Shown here piece after piece: positions 10,353 through 20,743 of a stretch of DNA of 64,000 nucleotides. The position numbers and the translations under genes are program-made. Under the pieces are notes generated by a model, which was not told where the DNA came from, did not search any database, and saw only the letters and a list, made by a program, of their open reading frames with translations. This DNA comes from Multifurca ochricompacta (lineage: Eukaryota; Basidiomycota; Agaricomycetes; Russulales; Russulaceae), in assembly GCA_022496185.1 (NCBI GenBank), contig WTXG01000004.1, positions 806,001-870,000 of the forward strand, in the 5' to 3' direction. Positions within the stretch are counted from its first letter, which is position 1; every line of letters begins with the position of its first letter.

Positions 10353-12088
10353 ATGACCGGACCCCCCCCTCTGGACTTATCTTGCAGCCTTCTCAACCTC
10401 TCAACAGAACTACTCATTCGGATTTTTGTTTATCTCCCAGCTATAGATTTGTTCTCTGTGCAGCACACATGCCACAAATTCTACGGCATCGTCACCAGTA
10501 GCATATATCTTCAGTATATTCTGCGCACACAAATCAATGGGGTTGATGGTATCCTCCCTCCTGGTTTCCCTCTCTCAGAACGCCTTGAACTTCTGAGACA
10601 TCATGAGAAGTCATGGAATAACTTGCAACTCAATGTATTCGCTGACTTTACTGTCAACATATCCCCTATCTTATTCAGTATACTCTTCAAGATGGTTATT
10701 TGATCTTTAAAGAAGCCATCAGCGTGGCACAATATAGATATGTGGACCTCTTCACTGCCACCCCGAACAAGGAACTTGACTGGGTCCATATCTCGGTGGA
10801 TGATTTCCACCCTGCCTTTAGGCTGGTCTTTGCTGTCGACCATAACTTGGTTGTAGCCCTCAGGTTTTAGCCTCTTTCTAATACCTTCTGGTCGCAGAAA
10901 CTGACAAGCTACAAACAACAGGACGGTGCGTTCGGCGCACCTGTCGCGTATCGGGCTTAGCTTCTATGAGTTCACAACGGGGCCTCTCATCCCCTTTCGT
11001 CTTTGCCCACTGTTCTACTTCCTTTGGATGGCGCTTACGGCAGTGGTCACGTAGAAGCGGAAGTCTTAGGAGACTATATCCTGATAAAAGTGACCCATCA
11101 ACGCAGCGGTTGCTCACTCTACCTTGTCTCATGGAAAACAGGCGGCGTGACAAATGTGAGTAGCATTTTCGTCTCTTTTCAATTATCGAGCTGATTTTCA
11201 AAGCTTCTTGACTTACCCAACAGGTGGCCACTCCAGGGCGAAGCACCGAAGCTTGTGGTGATTGACAACAACTTTATTGCACTGGCCAACTGCACCCGGA
11301 ACATGAACAGTCTAGAGGTCTACAAGCTTGAGTACGCCGCCTCGGCTCCCAGCTTAAACGTTGTGTGTTTGCTCGAATTACCACCGCTGGGGCCAGACAC
11401 CTCTGTAGTTGTCTCCATGGTCACAAAGGAGTGGGTCCCAACCTCGAGGCATTACCCCCAGCCACAACGCATTCGAGGACGCCATGTTCCCTTCCACTCC
11501 CTCGAAGTCGGAACTATAAAACTTGTTTTCGATTATGTCAGGCGTTACAAAAGCATTATTCAGACACCCCGATTCACGATGATCGTCAGCGTCACGGCTA
11601 TCCTCTCCGCCATCCGCTCCAGTAATGTGCACAACGTGCCCTGGGCAGATTGGGGCCCAGCTGCTACACGCATCCACCCTACCATAAGCAGAGAAACCGC
11701 ACTGACACCAGTTGGCCCTTTCTATATCACAAATTACTCCCCGCTGATCGTACGTGACTATGGTTTAATGCGTATGCAATACGCGCAGGCGACGGCAGAC
11801 ACGCCTTCGTCATCGTCGTCGCGCTGGATCACGCCGGTGGTCTCTTCAGCTAAAGTGAAGGGTAGGCACTGGATGGCGGGTGAAGTTGAGACGTATCTAC
11901 CATATCGCGACATCGTGGCGAGTGATCTGCATGTCCGCCATTGCCCATGGACTGTGGGGGACAGGGAGTGGATAGTTGTGATTTCGGCCTTGGTATACGC
12001 ATTTATATCCGACGTCTTTTTGAGAGGATCTGACCTAGTGCACCAACAGGAACGTATATCCCATGTCACGGTGTACCACGTAGGTTAG
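10353..12088 (+). pseudogene. F-box protein gene, tandem copy 2, with frame breaks
   Basis: The ATG at 10353 opens a protein with an N-terminal F-box (LLNLSTELLIRIFVYLPAID, ending VQHTCHKFYGIV). A long C-terminal region typical of a polypore F-box family follows. Recognisable blocks in order: YLQYILRTQING, WVHISVDDFHPAF, PTVLLPLDGAYGSGHVEAEV, GDYILIKVTHQ, LYLVSWKTGGVTN, VIDNNFIALANC, KEWVPTSRH, VPWADWGPAATR, ITNYSPLIVRDYGL, VETYLPYRDIVASDLHVRH. A final intron (gtatac...caacag) precedes the VTVYHVG end. The frame is broken near 10670, where one base is missing relative to copy 1, and again near 11000 and around 11225. So it is either a recent pseudogene or a gene hit by the same homopolymer errors seen elsewhere in the window. 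The role, if active, would be substrate recruitment to an SCF ubiquitin ligase. Confidence 0.7.
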
Positions 12089-12462
12089 AATGTTTAGGGA
12101 AGGAGAGAAAGCAAAGTAACGAATCACTTGGCCGACGGAAAGCCAGTCTACATAGAATTCTGTGCTTCAAGGTGCACGTTAAGGCATCTTAATTACCATC
12201 ATGGCAGATCATGTTCAGCGACGGTATCGTCTCCGCATTCTGGACCTGGGGCGACAATGTTTGGTTCAGCGGTTGAGGGACTACACACTGCTGACTACCA
12301 GCACCCTTCCCCCCAGCAATTGAGTGTCACAGTAGACCAGAAATGAGACAAGTCAAAGCACGTAAATGTATTCAGGACAGGCAGATGGTCATACACGATG
12401 GTTACAAACTAGACAGAGAGTGCCGCGAGCGCTAAACGCGTTTGCCAGTAATTGTCCACCAT
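12089..12462. other. Intergenic, no feature recognised
   Basis: Between the F-box copy 2 stop and the 3' end of the TMEM14 gene on the opposite strand. No coding signal; probably the shared convergent 3' flanks. Confidence 0.45.
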
Positions 12463-12977
12463 CTACTGATGTAGCTTGTATACCGCCTTGCCGTAATATG
12501 CGCCCGTTGCAGCAGATGTAACGGCCAACAAAGCTGGGATTGGACCCTTGGTGACCCTTGGAAGTGAAGATAGGAGCAACAATGCTGAAGCACCTGCGAC
12601 CAAGGCCATTTCAGTTAAGCACTGTGATCAAGGAGACGAGGCATAAAAAGATTCCTCTCACCAAGTGCAGTTTCGAGCCCGTTGGCTGTGTGCTTACGAA
12701 TGCTATCTCCACTGTATAGGTAGAGCGCGCCAACACTAAATGAAATGCAGAGGTTAGGGGTGAACAACTGGCCAAGAGGGTTACCGGGAAACACGCACCC
12801 AACTCCTGCGACGAGAGATGGAATGGACCGCGTGCGGGCGTATCCTGTCATGCCTCCAACGATGCACAAAGTGCCCATGACGAATGCGGGGACGGCAGAC
12901 TGCAATATGGAGGAAAAGGAGCGCCTGCATGTGCAAACCCAATCGAGAACATTCTAATGGAGAGAATGACGTACCAT
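12463..12977 (-). CDS. TMEM14 family (UPF0136) small membrane protein
   Basis: Four exons in phase give about 102 residues. The segments PAFVMGTLCIVGGMTGYART, IPSLVAGVG, VGALYLYSGDSIRKH, GASALLLLSSLPRVTKGP and AATGAYYGKAVYKLHQ cover the TMEM14 family from end to end, including the glycine-rich membrane segments. Exons are about 12799-12899, 12662-12735 and 12463-12593. The first exon appears to be only the ATG (12975-12977), directly followed by gtacgt and an intron ending in ttgcag. Without it, no in-frame ATG precedes the conserved start. Human relatives are mitochondrial membrane proteins linked to haem transport (TMEM14C); a similar role here is inference. It is head to head with the methyltransferase gene at 13230, and a remnant of its last exon lies at 9480. 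Confidence 0.85.
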
Positions 12978-13229
12978 TGTTAATTACTTTTTTGATAGAC
13001 GATGTTAAGAGGAGAAGAGTATAGCTTTGAAGCGAGGTGGTGGAGGCTTTTTAAAGACGTGTGACAAGTCTATTGGCCTGGGTGTATGGGTGTGTGGGTG
13101 TAATGATTTCATTTCATTTCAGCAGGGAGCCGATGACATTTGCGCTTACGCACACAGTCGGCCCGATTCTCGGCATCGGCCCCGCTGGTCCCGTTTAACC
13201 ACTACCACTACACTACTACCACTAAGACG
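12978..13229. promoter_or_regulatory. Shared divergent promoter of the TMEM14 and methyltransferase genes
   Basis: 252 bp separate the two start codons, which point away from each other. Both promoters must overlap here unless an upstream exon was missed. An ACTACCACTAC-type repeat lies just before the ATG at 13230. No defined TATA box. Confidence 0.5.
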
Positions 13230-14351
13230 ATGGCGAATACAGTCCCCGCAAGAAATGAAGAATATTCGACTCAAGAATATTGGTGAGAACCCTCTCAGGA
13301 GTAGTATCATTAAACCTTTAAAAATATTAGGGACCAGAGATACGCACAGTGAGTCTATCATGTGAGATTGCTAAGAATCACAGCTGAAGTCAAGTGTTGT
13401 CGCATTATGGTACAAGGGAAGCAGAGGAGGCGACGTTTGACTGGTTCAAGAAATACGAAGATGTCGCACACCTTCTCCGTCCAATCCTTCCTGTTAAGAC
13501 CGCGAGAATACTCATGCTCGGTTGTGGTAACTCGACGCTCTCGGAAGACGTACATTGTTTTTCTATGTTTCGTTCAACGATTCACCCCTGAGCTTGTCGT
13601 CTCACAGATGTACGATGATGGATATACGAATATCGTTAACATCGACGTGCGTCACCCAATCTACGATCCAGCTGACCCGCCCGAGTGCTCACTGATGGCT
13701 GCCTCCGAACGTGTAGTATTCCCCCGTCGTCATTGAGCGTATGCGCGCGAGAAATTATCACCGCCCAGAAATGCAATGTATCCCCTTTGTCCCCTTTTCA
13801 GTTGTTCTTGAACGCCCTGAGTAGATGGGCCACTTCAGGGCTCGTGATGGACATTCGTGATTTGACGTTTGAGGACGACAGTTTCGACGTTGTGATTGAC
13901 AAAGGTAACACGCTCGTTTCAACGACGTGGTATTCGAGCTCACCTATGCCCCCAAGGCACAATGGACGCCATGATGACCGCCAAGGGTGACGTCTGGGTA
14001 CGTCTACAGTTCTGCAATGTCTCATGCACACCTGCCCTATAGCAACCCCTCGCCGTCGTCCACAGGATCCTCCACAACAAGTCATCGATGACTGCGCGAA
14101 AGAGGTCGACGAGGTTCTTCGGTTCGACACCACCGTTCCTCAAGTATCTTACCCGCGAGCTCACTCTTTGCAGGGTTCTGCGGGTAGGCGATAGCACGTT
14201 TCTGTACCTGACTTTTGGTCAGCCGCATTTCCGGAGACGGTATCTGACCCGGCCAAACACGACGCTCGAGATTCAGCAGATCGGGGACGCCTTCCATTAC
14301 TACCTTTATATCCTGCGAAACTGGACAGAGTATGGTTTCCCGCCAGTGTGA
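13230..14351 (+). CDS. SAM-dependent protein methyltransferase, EEF1AKMT4/METTL13 N-domain type
   Basis: The ATG at 13230 opens MANTVPARNEEYSTQEY, and the downstream exons give AEEATFDWFKKYEDVAHLL. Motif I is ILMLGCGNSTLSEDMYDDGY, followed by NIVNIDYSPVVIERMRARN, then VMDIRDLTFEDDSFDVVIDKG, TMDAMM, a helix with DPPQQVIDDCAKEVDEVL, and FLYLTFGQPHFRRRYL. These are the signature blocks of the family that methylates lysines of translation elongation factor 1A. The FGQPHFRR block is especially typical. About seven introns are needed. All except the first splice in phase; the first junction (after EY) is uncertain. The stop at 14351 follows FHYYLYILRN plus a short tail. The gene converges on NDUFAF7 with 59 bp between stops. 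Confidence 0.8.
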
Positions 14352-14410
14352 AACGAGAGCAGAGAGAGCGTTCAAGTCAAAGCGGGATTAAATGGGAAAA
14401 AAATAAATTA

Positions 14411-16130
14411 TCAGAACAAAAACTTTACATTTTTGTAGTAGTCCACAAGCGGGTTTTCGCCACTCCGCAGGCGTGTGCTCTCAAGGTCGGCGTACGTCTC
14501 CATAAACTCCGCATGTGTGAATACGTTCGACTTGCGCTCCCCGACGGGTAATCCGCTCGAGCTTGCGATACCATCCACGGGTGTGCGTCGGTTCTGCGGC
14601 TGGTATGACGAGAAGAAGCCGGCACCCGCAGATAACGGTGATGCGCTGCTCGCGAGTGGGGACGGCGCGACGGGCAAGTGGTCGTCGCTCACGTGCGGTT
14701 GCGCCAGCATGTGTTCATACATGTCGCGGAGTCGCCCGAAATGCGTCGGGAAGAAGATATCGAACAGACCCGGCCGTACAAACAACGTCGAGCACGCGAC
14801 GGCCGTCCCGCGCACGCGTGCCTGCACCACTGGGGCGTTCACGCCTGGGATCGCGTCCGGCAGGAAGCTGAAGTCCGACAAGAGTAACCGGTGTCGTGGG
14901 AAATGTGCGCGCAGCGTGCGCAGGAGGCTCAGTAAGCGGGTGGGGATGTACTCGGGCGTTGAGAGGTTGGGTGTGAAGGGAAGGTGGTTGTAAATCGAGC
15001 GTACGGAGGGCGATTTCAGGATAGAAGGGAGTGGTGGTGGATGCCCGAGACGGCGTCTGAGGTGTAGGAACGAAGCAATGAGGGGATCGGTGACGCGCGT
15101 ATAGTAGATACCGTGGTCGCCCTTGGCATCGACGGTAATAAGGGCCTGGTAGGGCTCTAAGGTACGGTAGTCGTAGCGTATCATGTCGTGGGCAAAGTTG
15201 TCCTGCACGAGGTGAACGGGTCGAGTAGGCGAGAAGGAAACGAGCAACCCACGATGACTTCCATGGCCAGAAAGAAACAAGGAGCCGGCTCTCGCCGATC
15301 CCAGTGGAAAATACTTTTGTGGGTCACATTGACGCAGGAATGCCGGGGCACGAGCAGTTCCTGCTGTGCTTTTGCTAAACGTCCACTAATCTCCACGATA
15401 TTATAGTGCGTGCGCTCATAGACCTCCGGATATTCGCTCCTAACGAAGTCAAGAATGTCCATGGCCAACGTGCCGTTGCCCGCGCCAATCTCATAGATGA
15501 CAAGATCTTCGTAAGGGAAGTATTTGAGGAGGTACTCAGACACCAGACACTGGGCAATGGCCTGCCCGTAGTGGGGCTACGTGCGAGGTCATGGCTTAGA
15601 CAACGCACGTCAAACGTAGCACGCACCTTAAAAAGCTCGGTCGGTGTATGCCAAATCTGTCTGCCCGGCCCCTCCTTATCGGTGCCGTATGTCGAATACC
15701 GTCTTGCGACCTCGTTCTGAAATTCCACCGAGTCGCGCATAGAACGAAAGTCGATGGGATCCCCTGCAGGCGTAAATATAGTTGCTTGTTGCGGGAAATA
15801 TCCATAATGCGGGTTGTACAGTGAGTCCTCGATAAAGTCACGCACAAGCATCTTGATGCGTGTCGGTGGCTTCGTATACTGTTCCAAATCATTGGAAGTG
15901 ACGCGCGCATATGCCAGGTGCTCTGGATCAGGGGCCTCATCGAAGAATATCTCTGGGTTATAGTTGAAGCGATCTTTTTCTTTTGGGGGCTTTCCAGGTC
16001 GGGATGGGGACGGGGTGGAGGTGAAGAACCGAGAGAGCGCGCGCAATGTCAATGTGAAAGTTATTGAGTTGGGTGACGAGCGGTGGCGTCGTATAGAGGC
16101 TCTAGAGACGGATGAACACAGACGGCTCAT
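14411..16130 (-). CDS. NDUFAF7: NDUFAF7 / MidA-type protein arginine methyltransferase, mitochondrial
   Basis: Three exons join in phase. The long first exon has an arginine/serine-rich presequence (MSRLCSSVSRASIRRHRSSP), then IKMLVRDFIEDSLYNPHYGY, a core MidA motif. The SAM-binding loop reads VIYEIGAGNGTLAMDIL. The second junction joins AMEVI to DNFAHDMIRYD, and the last exon contains LLLSDFSFLPDAIPGVNAPV and GLFDIFFPTHFG. NDUFAF7 dimethylates an arginine of the NDUFS2 subunit, a step in early complex I assembly in the mitochondrial matrix. The ATG at 16130 is the first real start; the open frame extends upstream through a TTG. No frame break was found. The gene is head to head with MMS19 across 187 bp. 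The symbol is given by homology. Confidence 0.88.
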
Positions 16131-16317
16131 GAGCTGCGCACTAATGCAGCGGACCAAATGGCAGCGAGTGTGAGTTGTGAGTTGTGAGTTGTGAGTTGTG
16201 AGTGAGCGGAATGGGAAGGGAATGAAATGTAAATAATTGACGCGATCACGCGTTCATGCCGTCAGGGTCAATTGCATAAGCGAGCCAACGCCGGGTTGAT
16301 TGAGTTCATCGTGGTCC
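16131..16317. promoter_or_regulatory. Shared divergent promoter of NDUFAF7 and MMS19
   Basis: The two start codons face away from each other over 187 bp. It contains the heptamer repeat above and no clear TATA box, as expected for housekeeping genes. Confidence 0.5.
16170..16203. repeat. Heptamer tandem repeat (GTGAGTT)n in the NDUFAF7-MMS19 promoter
   Basis: Four perfect GTGAGTT units followed by a partial fifth, about 40 bp upstream of the NDUFAF7 ATG. It is a simple repeat likely to vary between strains. Its place within a 187-bp shared promoter makes a regulatory effect conceivable but unproven. Confidence 0.7.
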
Positions 16318-19300
16318 ATGGAGGCAGCAGAACGATACGTTCGTACCTGGGTTGCATCCCCAAGAGATAAAGAAATAGAAGACATAGTATCAGGTATACA
16401 CCTGGCCAATCCAGAATTCTACCTCACACCTCACCCTGAGATCGGTCTGAGCCTTCAGGTATTGCTGATGGCGAGCTTAAGCTGGTGCATATCGTCAAAG
16501 CATTGGGAGAGTATTTGACATCAGAAGAGGGTGATCTCAGGAATAAAGGTACGTATGATGTCGATTATATACGTCCATTCCCTCGATGCTCAAATTATTC
16601 CTATTCACCAAGGAGTAGAGTTTCTAGCTTTGGTAGTAGGCAAATGTCCACTAGAGAAATTCAATCTCCAGTCTGGTGTGTGATAAGGAGTTCAATCCTT
16701 GCTATTCATCTGAGGTCATCCCATGGTTCAGTTAAGGTTCTTGTCGCATTTTTCGCGTCAAAGCTAGAAGACACCGAAACGATAATCCCAGCTCTCAAGG
16801 GTATGCTCGCGCTTACTCCCATCCCAGTCCTGGTTCCGGAAAATGTCGTTGACATCTGTGAAGCGTGAGTCTCCATCTTGAAACATGTCTGGGATGATAC
16901 GCATACATGCGCAGGGTCTTTACCAATGTAAAGATGCAAGCACTAGTTCAGGTCCAGCGTCACACCGTTTTTTCTATTTTCGATTCACTTGTAGCACGCC
17001 ATCGAGACGGTGTGTTGTACTACTTTCTGTATTACCTATTAACAGGATGCTCAGGCGTCAATAGTGTTAAAAAGCATGGGCAATCACTTTCTCTCTGGTT
17101 ACATTGCCTTAGCTGATGGTGAAAAGGACCCCCGCAATCTCATGATTGCATTCGCTATAGCCAGAGTTCTCGCAATCGAATTTGACATTTCCACCAAGTT
17201 TGAGGTGCGATCTACGTCTTTCCCCCTGCCCATATCACGAGCATTGTACTCCAGGAACTCTTTAACATCACTTTCTGTTATTTTCCAATTACATTCAGAC
17301 CACCTCCAAACGACCCCTATGGTGTCACTGCAGAAGATCTTAAAGCAGCACTCCAGTAAGATCCCCCCCACGTGTTTACTGCCTCGCGTTCATTGCATCA
17401 GGTCATGTTTGAGTGCGAGCCCATTATTCGGCAATCTTGCTATTCCTCTCTTTCTGGACAAAGTAAATGCAGGTTCACCAACGACAAAGGTGAAGCCTAG
17501 TCCATATGAGTGTACGATACAGGGCTCATTAACAATGAAAGCGCGATACCCTTCAAACCCTTGCCATTTGCCTTCCTGTGTATGGGTCAAGGGTGACGAG
17601 CAACTCGGGGCGCAAACTTTGGAGCTCCCTCAAACTCGAGATATTCCAACCCACAGATCCAGAGACACAGGAGGAAGCTCTCGAGGCGACTCAGGTCGTT
17701 ATAAAAACGATATATGCTGATCAGAATACGGATACTGAGATCGACGGTCTTGCCAAAGATATCTGCGAAGAGTGCATCCAGATTTTGAAGGAACCAGAAA
17801 AGAGTCAGGCCAAACCTGCCATTAAGGTTTTGTGCGCCTTTATGTCAACTACTCGTCAGTGGTGACTCATTCCACCGTCACACCGGGGTCTCACGATGAT
17901 TCGTATAGCATCTGTTTCGCGTTACACGATCTCACATGCCATCCCTCATCTCATCAAGCTCTTCGTCGACCCAGATGAGCTTCCTAATAGAGGGCCAGTG
18001 CTCTCCATCCTTTCTTCCCTCGTTGCGGCTGCACGCGACTCCACAGTTAAAGCAGATTTTAAGGAAAATATTTTCCTCCTGCCTTTCAAAGACGAGGTAC
18101 TGGGCGCCTTTGTTACTGGATTGAAGGTGCAATCTTCGTTGCGTCCGGCAATCGAAGGTCTGAATGGCTTGGTGACCACACCCGACCTTCTTGATGATGA
18201 AGAAATTGGATTCGTAGTACAAAGAGTGAATGAGGTTATTTCTGGAAAACAAGAGGACTTTATTGGAGCAAGGTGCCCATTTTCTTAATAGTCCCTGCAT
18301 TTCCCGTTGCTCATACCGCTCTAGCGATGCAGCCATTGACCTCCTTAAAACCATTTCCATCAAGACTCCATCTCATATTGCCCAGATGACTCTTCCCTTC
18401 CTCTTTTCGGCACTTCCAGATCAGGCTCCCGCAAGGGACGATGCAGAAGGACGCGAGAAGTATCGAATGGGACTTTCCGCCCTGTCACGCCTTTGCACCC
18501 AGCCCAATCTCTTCGAGACACTCGTAGTGCGTTTGTCCGTACGCCTTAGCCTTCTCTATGCTCCTGCGATAGTTCCCGAGGACCCCGAGCCCTCGGCGGC
18601 ATATGCGCATGCGCTGCAGTCTACACTTGCGGGTGTGTTGGCACGCAAGGTGGAGAACGGAGATGTGGACGTACCGAAGTACGTGGACAGGCTAGTCCCA
18701 CGCCTTTTCAACATCACTGCGTATGGTGTGCTTGCGACTACGTGGGGCGCCGGCTTGGGGGTGAGCGACCCGCGGATCATTGATGTTTCTGCACGCCTAG
18801 TGAACCTCGTCACACAATCGTTGTCTGCGCAGTAAGCCAATCTTCGTGTCACTTCCAGAGATTCCTTCCTGATACGATGGCACTCCTGCAGGAAGCAGGA
18901 GACGTTCGTGAATTCATTATTCGCCGCATATTTCAAGGGCGATATTACCCCACTCGCGGTTGGTGATCTAAATTTGCCAACTGATGCGCATTTTGCACCT
19001 TTCGATGTAAAGCAGTCATATTCTGAGCTTTTGGCTTGATCTTACTTGCGTCTTAGCCCGCCGCACCGGAGGGCCAAGCCAATCTCATCGCTCTATTCTC
19101 TGCGGCCGTGATAGCACTACATCCAGAGGCACGCGTCCATTGCACATGTCTCCCGTCCGACCTCTGACCTTTTGTCAGGTCAAAATCCCAGTAGATGACG
19201 AAGGCACACTCTTGGTGCAGCTCTTAAACTGGAGCATAAGACACGCAAAAACCAACGTACAGCGAGAAAACGCATGGCACATTGCCGCTGCCATCGTTAA

Positions 19301-20526
19301 CAAGCACGTGTCGAGTGAGTGACTCCCATCGTCATCTAGTCCGCAGCCTTGGCTGACACGAAACGCAAGGTCTGAATACTTTTCTTAACACTACACTCTC
19401 AGCGTTTTGGGATGAAGAGATTGCCAAGTCACTAGATCCCGATGCGCGACGCCGAGCCATTTCAGCGTGGGCATGGGTGCGAATCAATTTCACTAAATAC
19501 AAGTCGTTACTTATCCTTTGCAGGTTTCAAGGGCACTGTTGGTCAGAAATTATCCACAGGCCCTGCAGTTCGTTAATAGGTTCTTTGAGCTGTTCGAAGA
19601 TGCAGAAGTGAGTTGGGATGCCGCGCGTGCGATTGGGCAGGTCGGAACAGTCGACAATGTGCTCACGAAGCGCAATCACGTTGTCATCAAGGTCACCTTC
19701 TCTCATAATTGCTTGCCGAGATTTAACTTGTACGCCTCAGATTCTCCATGCCCAGAAGTATGCCAGCAACATGCTCCCAAAGATCATTGAGGGGACAAAA
19801 GACCCGACCAGTGTGTTTCTTATTTTAAAGCGAGTCGATGTAATATTACTTAACGCTGCTGCAGAGAAAATACGGCAGACTACGCACCTTGTCGCACTTG
19901 CAGCACTCATCAAGGCAATACCAAAAGCCGTCTACGTGCATGAACTTCCAACGGTGGGTCGGCTTTTGCGTGCCTCTGCCGCGCACCCAGGCCCATCTCT
20001 TAATGCTTTTCCCAGCTCATGCCCCTACTCCTCCGCGGGCTCTCGTTGCCTGACCTTACGCTTCGCGCGGGGGTCATCGATACGCTTCTCTCTGCTGCGC
20101 AAGTTGATGTTGACTCCGGGCTCAAGACGGACAAGGAGGCCAGTGTCGCTGCGGAGCATGCTGTTAGCCTTACGAGCGTCATGTTACAGAACAGCACGGT
20201 GGCAGAGATGCCCGATGTGGTACGTCTCCCATCCTCTTTCATGTTTGTATTGGCCCGTGCATGTGATGAGGTCTGATATCGGAAAACAGAGGGTGCGAGT
20301 AGGCGCGCTTAAATACCTTGCTGTGCTTCCGAAGATTGTACGGTACGACGTGCTGCACCCGCAGAAGGCCACGGTGCTACGCGGGCTTGCGAAAGCGCTA
20401 GATGACCCGAAGCGTGCAGTGCGTAAGGAGGCTGTCGATGCCAGGTCCGTATGATCAATCCTTATAGCATCACTCCTCATTTCAAACCACATTGGCAGGA
20501 CGACCTGGTTTAGGTACTCCGGCTAA
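16318..20526 (+). CDS. MMS19: MMS19, HEAT-repeat targeting factor of cytosolic Fe-S assembly
   Basis: The gene is broken into many exons that all splice in phase with short GT..AG introns. It starts MEAAERYVRTWVASPRDKEI and ends AKALDDPKRAVRKEAVDAR followed by TTWFRYSG. Recognisable MMS19 blocks include VKALGEYLTSEEGDLRNKGV, the N-terminal FTNVKMQALVQVQRHTVF, MTLPFLFSALPDQAP, SRALLVRNYPQALQFVNRFF, SWDAARAIGQV, NMLPKIIEGTK and LMPLLLRGLSLPDLTLRAGV. MMS19 is a long HEAT-repeat adaptor that, with CIAO1 and FAM96B/CIA2B, delivers Fe-S clusters to DNA polymerases, primase and helicases such as XPD; loss gives DNA-damage sensitivity. No frame break was found over 4.2 kb, which contrasts with the genes after 24.6 kb. 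An apparent GC donor near 19130 is unnecessary, because gtccat just downstream gives an in-frame GT..AG intron. Confidence 0.92.
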
Positions 20527-20743
20527 AGTTGGAGACCTTCGCGCTGTGTCCCATAATCCGTCTGCAACTGAATCCTTCCCTTGGACGCTGCCAACTAGAG
20601 TATCTGTAGGCTACGATATACATGTATCTAGAAGTCTTTTACTATAACAAACAAGGCAGATTGAGCAAATGGAAGGTGTGGTATTAAACCACCCGGTGTA
20701 AAGAGCGACAAAGAAGAGTCACTGGGGAGGTTTCCGAGTACAG

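Noticed and set aside
16131..16157. NDUFAF7 start at a TTG upstream of the ATG
   Set aside because: The ATG at 16130 already gives a plausible mitochondrial presequence; non-ATG initiation is not needed.
19125..19185. Apparent GC..AG intron in MMS19
   Set aside because: A canonical GT donor a few bases downstream (CGC|gtccat) gives the same in-phase join.
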